64,000 nucleotides of DNA from Bacteroidales bacterium (GCA_017962665.1 JAGCUU010000008.1:1-64000); one strand, 5' to 3'; counted from the first letter of the stretch, positions 40,813 through 49,291 are shown. A program made the numbers and translations. The notes: generated by a model not told the origin, from the sequence alone.

Positions 40813-41970
40813 ATGAAAAAGTTTCATAAAATAATAATTCTTACACTTCTTGTACTTTCCTCTCTGCATTCTCAGGCACAGAATATAATTATCAAATTCA
40901 ATATCCAAGGAATAAAAGGAAACTCCCCAAAAGCCATAGTCAACTATGTCAATGGCAATCAGGTGTTGCCGGCAGATACCATTGCAATCAGCAAGAAAGG
41001 CGACTTCACTTTTACAAATACCGAAACCAGCCAGCGTCTCTACCTTGTTCATGTTGTAGGATATGAACATTCAATTATCCATATAATGGTAGAGCCTGAC
41101 GACAAAATAGATATTCAACTAACTTTTATAGACAGCATCAACTATTTCAAAATCACCTCTGCCAAAGGCTCACGCAACGTTCAGCTCTATCAGCAATTCA
41201 ATAATATTTTATGCCGTTATCAGGAGCAAATAAAACCTTTGGATTCCGAATTCAACAAAGCAGACGAAAGCAGAAATGTTTCAGACAATGAACTCAAAAG
41301 AAACGAGGAAAGAAAGCAAGAGATCTCCCTTCAGATAAACAGACTTATAACCTCCCAGAATGTTGAGGTTCGTCATTTGCTTGAGGCGAATTCCGACGTC
41401 CTTATGAGCGCCTTTATAGTCTCGTTTTTCGACAATGAATCCGAGACCTATGCAGATCTTTTTGAATCCATTGAGAAAGGACTTAAAAACAAATACCCCG
41501 GCAATCAATTTGTAAACTATGTCTCTGGAAAAGTCACAAGCAACTTAGGTCCGGGACGCATGGCTCCTGAAATAGAGATGAGCGATCCTGCAGGGAAAAC
41601 CCGCAGACTAAGCGATTTGCGTGGCAAAGTGGTTCTAATTGATTTTTGGGCTTCGTGGTGTAGACCCTGCCGTGCAGAAAATCCGAACGTGGTACGGCTA
41701 TACAAGAAATACAACAGCAAAGGCTTTGAAATATTCAGTGTATCGCTCGATTACACTCAAGACAAGTGGGTTGCAGCCATAAATGACGATGGTCTGGTTT
41801 GGCCAAACCATGTAAGCGACCTTAGGGGATGGACATCAAGTGGAGGTGCCTCTTATGGAATCAAATCTGTACCCTCCACCGTACTTGTTGACAGGCAAGG
41901 ACGAATCATTGCACGCAATCTGCGCGGAGAGCAATTAGCAAATAAATTGAAAGAAATTTTCGGAGAATAA
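40813..41970 (+). CDS. TlpA-like thiol-disulfide protein with DUF4369 N-terminal domain
   Basis: 385 residues, exported (signal peptide to about residue 23, HSQAQ). N-terminal beta domain (about 25-120) of the DUF4369 type, a helical linker, and a thioredoxin domain (about 240-385) with active site WASWCRPC and cis-Pro region SVPSTVLVD. Probably keeps periplasmic cysteines reduced or passes reducing power to envelope proteins. It ends the block that holds the two proteases, so it may help unfold or repair their substrates; that is inference. Confidence 0.9.
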   Translation: MKKFHKIIILTLLVLSSLHSQAQNIIIKFNIQGIKGNSPKAIVNYVNGNQVLPADTIAISKKGDFTFTNTETSQRLYLVHVVGYEHSIIHIMVEPDDKIDIQLTFIDSINYFKITSAKGSRNVQLYQQFNNILCRYQEQIKPLDSEFNKADESRNVSDNELKRNEERKQEISLQINRLITSQNVEVRHLLEANSDVLMSAFIVSFFDNESETYADLFESIEKGLKNKYPGNQFVNYVSGKVTSNLGPGRMAPEIEMSDPAGKTRRLSDLRGKVVLIDFWASWCRPCRAENPNVVRLYKKYNSKGFEIFSVSLDYTQDKWVAAINDDGLVWPNHVSDLRGWTSSGGASYGIKSVPSTVLVDRQGRIIARNLRGEQLANKLKEIFGE

Positions 41971-42044
41971 GCAACGGTTAAGTTTTTAAATCAACAACAT
42001 ACACCATCAATATTTTACATTTTTCATTAAAAAAATAATTCGTC

Positions 42045-42458
42045 ATGTATTGCTACGAATATCCAAGGCCTGCTGTCACCTCCGACATTATACTCTTTGA
42101 CTTAACAAAAGAAAATGTATTGCTGATTAAACGAGGGAATGAGCCACACAAAGATTGTTGGGCCTTTCCCGGAGGTTTTTTCGATATGACAGACCGCGAT
42201 ATAGTACATACAGCTGCACGTGAATTGGAAGAAGAGACCAGCCTTACCGGCATCAAACTCACCTTGGCTTACGTTGCCTCACGCGAAGGGCGGGACCCTC
42301 GTGGACGAACAATAAGCGTAATCTTTACCGCACATGTTGATCCTGCAATGGTAAAACCGCGTAGCGGTGACGATGCCAAAGAAGCACGTTGGTTTCCACT
42401 CAACAGCCTACCTCCCCTTGCTTTCGACCATGCGGAAATACTTCAAAAAATATTATAA
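42045..42458 (+). CDS. Nudix hydrolase
   Basis: 137 residues, one Nudix domain. The box reads GGFFDMTD, then AARELEEETSL: REL-EE is intact, but there is one extra residue between Gly and Arg and Asp in place of the first Glu. N-terminal YPRPAVTSDIILFD and the WAFPGG strand resemble ADP-ribose or nucleoside-diphosphate-X pyrophosphatases of Bacteroidota. The substrate is unknown. Located 17 bases before mrp. Confidence 0.88.
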   Translation: MYCYEYPRPAVTSDIILFDLTKENVLLIKRGNEPHKDCWAFPGGFFDMTDRDIVHTAARELEEETSLTGIKLTLAYVASREGRDPRGRTISVIFTAHVDPAMVKPRSGDDAKEARWFPLNSLPPLAFDHAEILQKIL

Positions 42459-42475
42459 ATAAAATACAAAGACAA

Positions 42476-43546
42476 ATGAGCACAATAACCAAGACGATGA
42501 TTGAGATGGCTCTGTCTCATGTCGACGATCCCGACTTAGGACAAAGTCTTACTCAGCTGGGAATGATTGAAAATATCGCCATAGAAGGAATGAAAGTGAG
42601 TTTTGACCTTGTACTTACCACACCGGCATGCCCCATGAAGTCAAAAATGAAAGAAGACTGCATAAACGCCATTCACGAATATGTCGACCGCAATGCCGAG
42701 GTTCTTGTCAATCTTACTTCACGTAAAGTTGAGCAACCAAAGCCCGAAGAAATGTTCCCAAACATCAAAAACACAATACTTGTTGCTTCCGGCAAAGGCG
42801 GTGTAGGAAAATCGACAGTTGCCGTCAATCTTGCAGTGTCGTTAGCCAAGACAGGAGCAAAGGTAGGTCTTATCGACGCAGATGTCTATGGACCATCGAT
42901 ACCAATAATGTTCGACATTACAGAGCATGATATTTACGGAGAGAACCATAATGGCAAGACATATATGTCTCCCATAACAAAATATAACGTAAAACTAATG
43001 TCCGTCGGATTTCTCGTAGATCCAGACAAAGCAATGGTATGGCGCGGCCCCATGGCCAGTGGCGCACTCAAACAGTTACTCACAGAAACCTGGTGGGACG
43101 AGATAGACTATTTGGTAGTAGACATGCCTCCTGGAACAGGCGACATACAATTGACTATAGCACAAACCTTACCAGTCACAGGAGCCATTATTGTCAGCAC
43201 TCCTCAACAGGTAGCATTAGCCGACGTGGTGCGTGGTGTAGAAATGTTTCAAAACCCCAACATCAACATTCCCGTACTCGGTTTCGTGGAAAATATGGCC
43301 TATTTCACCCCGGCAGAGTTACCGAACAACAAGTATTATATATTCGGGAAAGAAGGATGCAATAGATTATCCAAGGAGATGGGAATACCGTTGCTTGGCG
43401 AGATACCATTAGTACAGAGCATCGCTGAGAGCGGCGACAACGGAAAACCCGTCGCCCTTTGGAGTGATACCCCGACACCAGAAAGCGAAGCGTTCGACCA
43501 TCTGGCAGAGAATACTATCAAAGAAATATGTAAATTAAAACAATAG
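42476..43546 (+). CDS. mrp: Mrp/ApbC-type Fe-S cluster carrier ATPase
   Basis: 356 residues. Residues 1-90 form a MIP18 (DUF59) domain (SHVDDPDLGQSLTQLGMI, TTPACPMK); residues about 100-356 are a P-loop NTPase of the MinD/Mrp class with deviant Walker A ASGKGGVGKST, IDADVYGPS and VVDMPPGTGD. Carries Fe-S clusters to apo-proteins. The CxxC found near residue 280 in many Mrp proteins is not present: that region reads FTPAELPNNKYYIFG. Start set at ATG 42476; a longer frame begins inside the Nudix gene. Nfu follows after 21 bases. Confidence 0.93.
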   Translation: MSTITKTMIEMALSHVDDPDLGQSLTQLGMIENIAIEGMKVSFDLVLTTPACPMKSKMKEDCINAIHEYVDRNAEVLVNLTSRKVEQPKPEEMFPNIKNTILVASGKGGVGKSTVAVNLAVSLAKTGAKVGLIDADVYGPSIPIMFDITEHDIYGENHNGKTYMSPITKYNVKLMSVGFLVDPDKAMVWRGPMASGALKQLLTETWWDEIDYLVVDMPPGTGDIQLTIAQTLPVTGAIIVSTPQQVALADVVRGVEMFQNPNINIPVLGFVENMAYFTPAELPNNKYYIFGKEGCNRLSKEMGIPLLGEIPLVQSIAESGDNGKPVALWSDTPTPESEAFDHLAENTIKEICKLKQ

Positions 43547-43567
43547 CCGGAAAAAAAAGAAAGAATT

Positions 43568-43813
43568 ATGACAGACGAAAAAAAGGCGATAATAGAAAAA
43601 AAAGTGCAGAACGCACTGTCACAAATACGTCCCTACCTACAGCAGGACGGTGGAGATGTCGAATATGTCGATATGACAAATGAAGGCGTAGTCATGGTGC
43701 GACTGCAGGGTCACTGTGGCTCATGTCCACATGCAATGCAGACACTCAAACAGGGCATAGAAACAGCCATCAAGAAGGCAATTCCTGAGGTAAAGAGCGT
43801 AGAGAGAGTATAA
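43568..43813 (+). CDS. NifU C-terminal-domain Fe-S scaffold (Nfu)
   Basis: 81 residues consisting only of the Nfu domain: RPYLQQDGGDVEYVDM and the cluster-binding GHCGSCPHAMQTLKQG (CxxC). Acts as a late Fe-S cluster carrier. Adjacent to mrp, so the pair probably forms a small Fe-S delivery operon. Confidence 0.93.
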   Translation: MTDEKKAIIEKKVQNALSQIRPYLQQDGGDVEYVDMTNEGVVMVRLQGHCGSCPHAMQTLKQGIETAIKKAIPEVKSVERV

Positions 43814-43847
43814 TGGCAATACCATCACAAACAAATACAGAATAGTA

Positions 43848-44435
43848 ATGATATATACAAGGACTGGTGACAAAGGCACCACGTCGCTGGTTGGAGGACA
43901 AAGAGTATTGAAATGTTCCCAGCGAGTTGAAGCCTATGGCACTGTTGACGAGCTTAACTCCCACATAGGAATGCTCGCCGAGATGTTATATGAAAAATCA
44001 AAATCCAAAGAGACCGATTTTGATATCCGTGATAATTTTTATAAGCTCTACGAGCAACTGAAGAAATTGCAAAACCGTCTGTTTGTCGTTCAGACTCTAC
44101 TGGCTACCGAAGATGAAGCCACATATTCAAAATTGACTACACTTGACAGTGAAGCCACGTCGGAAACCGAGAAACTGATTGACAACATGGATGGACTCTT
44201 GCCAAAACTAAAGAGTTTTGTTATCCCCGGCGGCAGTATTGAATCCGCACAAGCACATATTGCACGCACAGTTTGCCGAAGGGCTGAGCGTTCTATTGTA
44301 AAACTTGCACAAGAAGAGCCCGTAGAAGAGTCAATAATGAATTTTATTAATAGGACTTCTGATTATCTGTTTGTTTTATCAAGGTTTATTCTGGTATTGG
44401 AAAACAAAAAAGAAAATTTTTGGAATGCCATATAA
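43848..44435 (+). CDS. PduO-type cob(I)alamin adenosyltransferase
   Basis: 195 residues, helical bundle. MIYTRTGDKGTTSLVGGQRV is the ATP-binding N-terminal motif; RVEAYGTVDELNSHIG and the C-terminal ARTVCRRAERSIVKL complete the active site. Converts reduced cobalamin to adenosylcobalamin for B12-dependent enzymes. 34 bases after nfu; whether it shares that transcript is unclear. Confidence 0.9.
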   Translation: MIYTRTGDKGTTSLVGGQRVLKCSQRVEAYGTVDELNSHIGMLAEMLYEKSKSKETDFDIRDNFYKLYEQLKKLQNRLFVVQTLLATEDEATYSKLTTLDSEATSETEKLIDNMDGLLPKLKSFVIPGGSIESAQAHIARTVCRRAERSIVKLAQEEPVEESIMNFINRTSDYLFVLSRFILVLENKKENFWNAI

Positions 44436-44544
44436 TATTTAAGATAAGACCACGTTAAAAGAAAAACAAATTCTATTTTTTTTCTACTAAAGAATACGAT
44501 TTCAAAAACTTAAACTAAGATAAAAGGTAAGTAAAGATTGAATT

Positions 44545-44766
44545 ATGTATTGGACACTTGAATTGGCATCAAAACTTGAAGATGCACCATGGCCGGCGAC
44601 AAAAGACGAATTGATAGATTACGCACAACGTACTGGTGCACCCATGGAAGTTATAGAGAACCTTCAAGAAATTGAAGATGAGGGGGATCCTTATGACAGC
44701 ATTGAAGACATCTGGCCTGACTATCCAACAAAAGAGGACTTTTTCTTTCAAGAAGATGAATATTAA
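44545..44766 (+). CDS. DUF2795-family small acidic protein
   Basis: 73 residues, strongly acidic. YWTLELASKLEDAPWPATKDELIDYAQRTG and VIENLQEIEDEGDPYDSIEDIWPDYP match the small Bacteroidota proteins annotated DUF2795. No function is known. It has its own terminator (44830-44862) downstream. Confidence 0.85.
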   Translation: MYWTLELASKLEDAPWPATKDELIDYAQRTGAPMEVIENLQEIEDEGDPYDSIEDIWPDYPTKEDFFFQEDEY

Positions 44767-44829
44767 TCCTTAACCAGCCCACCTGTTCCACACACATCAT
44801 CTACATTATCCCCTCACAGAACAATATAG

Positions 44830-44862
44830 GGCTGGACACCAAAAGTCCGGTCCTTTTTATTT
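44830..44862 (+). terminator. intrinsic terminator
   Basis: GGCTGGAC (44830-44837), seven-base loop ACCAAAA, GTCCGGTC (44845-44852), with two G-T pairs, then CTTTTTATTTT. Ends the DUF2795 transcript 15 bases before the next gene. Confidence 0.7.
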
Positions 44863-44877
44863 TACACACATAAAGAG

Positions 44878-45684
44878 ATGACTACATCCAAAACAAGGAA
44901 AACAATAACCTTTCTTGGCTCCGGCAATGTCGCCACACATCTTGCCAAAGCATTTCATAATGCCGGGCATCAGATACTACAGGTGTGGTCACGTGAATAC
45001 GATCATGCCGAATCCTTGGCAAATACAGTCTACGCCGAGCCGGTAGACAGAATAAAGCTAATATACCCCACCGCAGACATTTATATTATTGCTGTCGCCG
45101 ACGACGCCATATTCGATCTTGCACTCGATTTAAAGTTTCGTGAGGCGCTGGTTATTCACACTGCAGGTTCGGTGCCACTCAAAGTACTGCAGCCAATCAG
45201 TCGCAGACACGGAGTCTTATGGTCTCCTCAGACTTTTATTCGCAATGTTGCAATGGATTATAGCACCCTCCCATTCTGTATTGAAGCCTCGACGCCAGAA
45301 GCCGAAGAACAGCTGCAACAATTAGTGGAGACTGTCTCATCTCACATTTACAAAGTCGATAGCATACAGCGCCAGTGGCTACACATAGCTGCAGTCATTA
45401 CAAACAATTTCGGGAATGCCATCAACGCCATAGCACAAGATATACTCAAAGAGCACGAAATACCCTTCGAAATACTGCACCCACTTATCACAATGACAGC
45501 TGACAAGATCAAACAAGGAGGGCTTTGGCAACAACAAACCGGACCGGCACGTCGGCAAGATCAAAAAACCATAGACAACCAACGACGCATGATAGCCGAC
45601 TATCCAAAACTACTTGAGCTGTATGACATTATGACGGAAATAATACAGAAGAATACTTTAAAAACCGAAGTCGTGAAATGTTAA
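44878..45684 (+). CDS. DUF2520 Rossmann-fold protein
   Basis: 268 residues. Rossmann motif FLGSGNVATHLAKAF near the N terminus, then IIAVADDAI; C-terminal half (from about 135) is helical and resembles dimerisation domains of F420/NADP reductases and pyrroline-carboxylate reductases. Bacteroidota members are annotated only as DUF2520 or Rossmann-like. Function unknown; a dehydrogenase role is inference. Overlaps the TatD gene by 7 bases. Confidence 0.85.
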   Translation: MTTSKTRKTITFLGSGNVATHLAKAFHNAGHQILQVWSREYDHAESLANTVYAEPVDRIKLIYPTADIYIIAVADDAIFDLALDLKFREALVIHTAGSVPLKVLQPISRRHGVLWSPQTFIRNVAMDYSTLPFCIEASTPEAEEQLQQLVETVSSHIYKVDSIQRQWLHIAAVITNNFGNAINAIAQDILKEHEIPFEILHPLITMTADKIKQGGLWQQQTGPARRQDQKTIDNQRRMIADYPKLLELYDIMTEIIQKNTLKTEVVKC

Positions 45685-46481
45685 TCGACACGCACTCTCA
45701 TATATACTCAGAAGAGTTTGATGAAGACCAATGCGATGTTATTGCACGTGCAGAGGCAGCCGGCGTAGGCTGCATCATCTTACCTGCAATAGACAGTGAA
45801 AGCTATGGGAGACAGGAGAATCTTGCCAATTCACGACCCGACTTATTCCGACAGATGATAGGATTACATCCGACATCGGTAAAAGAAAACTATAAAGAGG
45901 CTCTTGGATTAGTACAAAAAATTTTGTTTGAACATCCCGAAAAATATGTTGGAGTAGGCGAAATAGGGCTTGATTTCTACTGGGACACTTCATTTCGCAA
46001 ACAGCAGCTATCTGCTTTAAAGCAACAAATCTGCTGGGCAGAGGAGTTGGACAAAGCCGTATCGTTACACCTGCGCAACGGCAAAGACTGCCAACCCGAA
46101 AATGACGCCTACACCACCCTCTTTAATCTACTTGAGCATCATGGGAGCACACAATATAGAGGTATTTTGCACTGTTTCAGCGGTACACTGGACAATGCAA
46201 TGCAAGCCATAAAAATGGGGTTCTTCCTTGGCATTGGAGGTGTAGTGACTTATAAGAAATCCACCCTGCCTGCCATTATAGAGTCCGTCGGCCTTGAACA
46301 TATAGTTCTTGAAACCGACTCCCCCTACCTCGCACCAGTTCCTTACCGCGGACACCGCAACGAAAGTGCATATATGGAAATTGTGGCCCGGAAAATTGCA
46401 GACATAACAAACTGTAGCCTTCAAACCGTAGCCGAAACTACCACTAATAACGTCCGCTGCATCTTCAAAGAGCTAAATTAA
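45678..46481 (+). CDS. TatD-family metal-dependent deoxyribonuclease
   Basis: 267 residues, TIM-barrel amidohydrolase. Metal ligands: DTHSHIYS at the N terminus (HxH), GEIGLDFYWD (Glu), LHLRNG and LHCFSG (His) and LETDSPYLAPVP (Asp). The family includes 3'-5' DNases; the exact substrate is not predictable. Overlaps the preceding DUF2520 gene by 7 bases. Confidence 0.93.
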   Translation: MLIDTHSHIYSEEFDEDQCDVIARAEAAGVGCIILPAIDSESYGRQENLANSRPDLFRQMIGLHPTSVKENYKEALGLVQKILFEHPEKYVGVGEIGLDFYWDTSFRKQQLSALKQQICWAEELDKAVSLHLRNGKDCQPENDAYTTLFNLLEHHGSTQYRGILHCFSGTLDNAMQAIKMGFFLGIGGVVTYKKSTLPAIIESVGLEHIVLETDSPYLAPVPYRGHRNESAYMEIVARKIADITNCSLQTVAETTTNNVRCIFKELN

Positions 46482-46543
46482 CTCTCGCCTCTTATCATTT
46501 TTTTTATTTTTTATAAAAAAATAAGCAGTATTTGTTTTTTTTG

Positions 46544-46580
46544 TACATTTGCGTGCGGATTTTTTCTTTTTTAATCCGCA
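46544..46580 (+). promoter_or_regulatory. promoter -7 box followed at once by a hairpin
   Basis: TACATTTG (46544-46551) matches the -7 consensus. Three bases later an exact inverted repeat begins: TGCGGATT (46554-46561), an 11-base T/C loop, AATCCGCA (46573-46580). If transcription starts about 5-7 bases after the box, the 5' end falls in the first arm. The leader then runs 50 bases to the ATG at 46631. Confidence 0.55.
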
Positions 46581-46630
46581 TAATCATTTTATATACAATT
46601 TTATACAAAAAATTCGGAAGCATATAATAT

Positions 46631-48418
46631 ATGTCAAAAGAAATAAAATTCAGTTTGGTTTACCGCGACATGTGGCAGTCTTCGGGCAAATACCAGCCTC
46701 GAATTGACCAACTCACAAAAATCGCGCCTGTCATTGTCTCCATGGGTTGCTTCGATCGCATCGAGACCAACGGTGGTGCATTTGAACAGGTTTATCTTAT
46801 GTATGGTGAAAATCCCAACAAGACCGTCCGTGCTTGGACCAAGGAGTTCAACAAAGCAGGTATACAGACCCACATGCTTGAACGTGCCCTAAACGGACTG
46901 CGTATGTATGGAGTCCCTGCTGACGTACGTCGACTGATGCCAAAAGTGAAAAAAGCGCAAGGTGTAGATATAATGCGTTCGTTCTGTGGCCTGAACGATC
47001 CACGAAATCTTGAACTCTCAATAAAATACGCCAAGGAAGCCGGCATGATTTCGCAAGCAGCTCTTAGCATCACCCATTCCCCTGTCCACACTGTGGAGTA
47101 CTACATGGGAATTGTTGACAAGCTTGTCGAATTTGGAGCAGACGAAATAGCACTCAAAGATATGGCTGGCGTTGGCCGTCCTGCCACACTTGGCAAATTA
47201 GTGCATGAGATAAAAACGAAATATCCCCATATCATTGTACAGTATCATGGCCATACAGGTCCAGGACTCTCAATGGCATCAACACTTATGGTGGCTCAGG
47301 CTGGCGCAGACGTCATCGACTGCGCTATGGAACCTCTTTCGTGGGGTATGGTACATCCCGATGTCATTTCTGTACAAGCCATGCTTAAAGATGCAGGATT
47401 TCTGGTAAAGGACATCAACATGGAAGCTTACATGGAAGCTCGAAAAATGAACCAAGAATTCATTGACGATTTTCTCGGGTTATATATCAATCCCGGCAAT
47501 CGTATCAGCACCTCACTGTTAGTAGGATGTGGGTTGCCTGGCGGAATGATGGGTTCGATGATGAGCGACCTTCGTGGTGTACATGGTGCCATCAACATGG
47601 CTCTTAAGAAAAACGGCAAACCCGAAGTCAGTTTTGAGGAGCTTACAGTTCAGCTATTCCAGGAGGTAGAACACATTTGGCCTATGTTGGGCTATCCTCC
47701 ACTGGTAACTCCATTCAGTCAGTACAACAAAAACACCGCTGTGCTAAACTTGCTGAACATGGCTCAAGGTAAACCACGATTCAGCCAGATAGACAAAGAC
47801 ACCTGGAATATGATTTTGGGGAAAGCAGGAAAACTTCCTGGACCTTTGGCCCCAGAGATCATTGAACTTGCCAAACAACAAGGGCTTGAATTCTACGATG
47901 GAGTGCCCCAGGATGCCTACCCGGACGCGCTGCCAGAATACATCAAGGAAATGGAGGAAAACGGCTGGGACCGTGGTGAGGATTACGAAGAACTATTCGA
48001 ACTTGCCATGCATGACCGCCAATACAGAGATTATAAGAGTGGCGTAGCCAAAGACCGTTTTTACAAAGAGATGGAGAAACTACGCGCCGAGAAGAATGCC
48101 GCATATGGTGCCACTGCTCAGCTCCCTGAGCCTGGAACAATGCCCAACTATATGAAAGAGCGTTATCGCAATGCTGTTCCTGTTGTTGCCACTGCCACAG
48201 GTCAACTGTTGTGGGAGATAGACTTTGATGACAAGTCGATACCGCCTGCACCCGGACGCGAATACAAGGCCGGGGACAGCTTCTGCACTATTCAATCCAG
48301 CTATGCCCTTATGCCAGTTATACTCACTGTAGGGGGCAAGCTCGCCGACACCTGTATGCCTCAAGGAACAATGGTCAAAAAAGGTGATACCATCGGTTGG
48401 ATTGAGCCCGTAGATTAA
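46631..48418 (+). CDS. oadA: oxaloacetate decarboxylase alpha-like carboxyltransferase lacking the biotin lysine
   Basis: 595 residues. Residues 1-300 form the carboxyltransferase TIM barrel (SLVYRDMWQSSGKY, ALKDMAGVGRP with the catalytic Lys, YHGHTGPGLSMAS, MEPLSWG); residues 300-490 are the conserved helical domain (WPMLGYPPLVTPFSQY, LLGKAGKLPG-like LGKAGKLPGPLAPE, PDALPEY). Residues 515-595 align without gaps to the biotinyl-lipoyl domain, but the biotin acceptor motif E-A-M-K reads Q-S-S-Y, with Tyr558 at the Lys position. Such proteins normally transfer CO2 from biotin or onto pyruvate in sodium pumps. No beta or gamma subunit gene adjoins it; rnfA follows. Confidence 0.82.
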   Translation: MSKEIKFSLVYRDMWQSSGKYQPRIDQLTKIAPVIVSMGCFDRIETNGGAFEQVYLMYGENPNKTVRAWTKEFNKAGIQTHMLERALNGLRMYGVPADVRRLMPKVKKAQGVDIMRSFCGLNDPRNLELSIKYAKEAGMISQAALSITHSPVHTVEYYMGIVDKLVEFGADEIALKDMAGVGRPATLGKLVHEIKTKYPHIIVQYHGHTGPGLSMASTLMVAQAGADVIDCAMEPLSWGMVHPDVISVQAMLKDAGFLVKDINMEAYMEARKMNQEFIDDFLGLYINPGNRISTSLLVGCGLPGGMMGSMMSDLRGVHGAINMALKKNGKPEVSFEELTVQLFQEVEHIWPMLGYPPLVTPFSQYNKNTAVLNLLNMAQGKPRFSQIDKDTWNMILGKAGKLPGPLAPEIIELAKQQGLEFYDGVPQDAYPDALPEYIKEMEENGWDRGEDYEELFELAMHDRQYRDYKSGVAKDRFYKEMEKLRAEKNAAYGATAQLPEPGTMPNYMKERYRNAVPVVATATGQLLWEIDFDDKSIPPAPGREYKAGDSFCTIQSSYALMPVILTVGGKLADTCMPQGTMVKKGDTIGWIEPVD

Positions 48419-48424
48419 AAATTA

Positions 48425-48456
48425 TTTGCACAATTAAAAAATAATCTGTATTTTTG
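48425..48456 (+). promoter_or_regulatory. promoter upstream of rnfA
   Basis: TTTG (48425-48428), 20 bases, TATTTTTG (48449-48456): full match to the Bacteroidota consensus, 7 bases after the oadA stop codon. The start point would fall at about 48461-48463, inside the 5' arm of the adjoining hairpin. Confidence 0.75.
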
Positions 48457-48505
48457 CCGTCTGGTACATTGGGTCTTACATCCAGTTGCCAGACGGTAAT
48501 TTTTT
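48456..48505 (+). terminator. hairpin with T-run, terminator-like, nested in the rnfA promoter
   Basis: CCGTCTGG (48457-48464), 24-base loop, CCAGACGG (48489-48496), then TAATTTTTTT. Transcripts coming from oadA can form the complete eight-pair stem; transcripts starting from the promoter just upstream would lack part of the 5' arm. It may therefore end oadA mRNA while letting rnfA be expressed from its own start. Confidence 0.6.
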
Positions 48506-48529
48506 TGATAAACAGCAAAATAACACAAT

Positions 48530-49120
48530 ATGGATCCTTTAAGTCCTTTTGCACTAATAATTGGTGCTATCTTTGTAAACAACGTAGTGCTGGCACAATT
48601 CCTTGGCATTTGTCCATTCCTTGGAGTTTCAAAAGACGTAAAGAGTTCGCTTGGCATGGGAGGAGCTGTGCTTTTCGTAATGTTACTTGCGACAATAGTG
48701 ACGTATCTTATTTACAAATACCTTCTATTGCCATTTGATCTGGTTTATTTACAAACCATAGCATATATTTTGGTCATTGCTGGTTTGGTACAAATGGTTG
48801 AGATTGTGTTAAAGAAAATCGCTCCAGCCCTATATCAGACACTTGGCGTATTCCTCCCCTTGATCACCACCAACTGTGCAGTTCTTGGCGTCGCGATACT
48901 TGTCATTCAGAAAGAAATGAACCTCCTGCAGAGTACAATTTACGCAGCAAGCATAGCAGTCGGTTTCACATTAGCGCTTGTTATTTTCGCCGGAATAAGA
49001 GAACAGATGGAACTAACCGGTGTCCCCAAGGGCATGAAAGGTGTTCCTATAGCACTTGTTACTGCAGGAATTCTCGCTATGGCATTTATGGGATTCGGTG
49101 GCATTGTTCCGACACCGTGA
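48530..49120 (+). CDS. rnfA: RnfA-type membrane subunit of ion-translocating ferredoxin:NAD oxidoreductase
   Basis: 196 residues with six predicted transmembrane helices. LIIGAIFVNNVVLAQFLGICPFLGVS and FLPLITTNCAVLGVAILV contain the two conserved half-channel motifs around Cys (GICPFLG, TTNCAVLG) of RnfA/NqrE. In Rnf it carries electrons within the membrane alongside RnfE. Other rnf genes (B, C, D, G, E), normally just upstream in this phylum, are not in this window, so the gene stands alone. NqrE is the closest alternative. Promoter at 48425-48456. Confidence 0.88.
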   Translation: MDPLSPFALIIGAIFVNNVVLAQFLGICPFLGVSKDVKSSLGMGGAVLFVMLLATIVTYLIYKYLLLPFDLVYLQTIAYILVIAGLVQMVEIVLKKIAPALYQTLGVFLPLITTNCAVLGVAILVIQKEMNLLQSTIYAASIAVGFTLALVIFAGIREQMELTGVPKGMKGVPIALVTAGILAMAFMGFGGIVPTP

Positions 49121-49291
49121 TTTTCAAGGCCAAAAATGTTAAAAAACAACTCTTTTTTTGGTAAAAAACAACAGTTATTGACAGGATAAATATGTTTCAA
49201 TACATCCTGCTAACAAACTGGTTTACTGGTCACAATCGCCAAATTAAGATTTTTTAAATATTTTTTCTAGTTCAACGAAGAAAAAATGTAG

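Noticed and set aside
42045-42458. Degenerate Nudix box considered as loss of function
   Set aside because: The REL-EE core is intact; one extra residue and Asp for Glu in the first half occur in active Nudix families, so this is only noted in the annotation.
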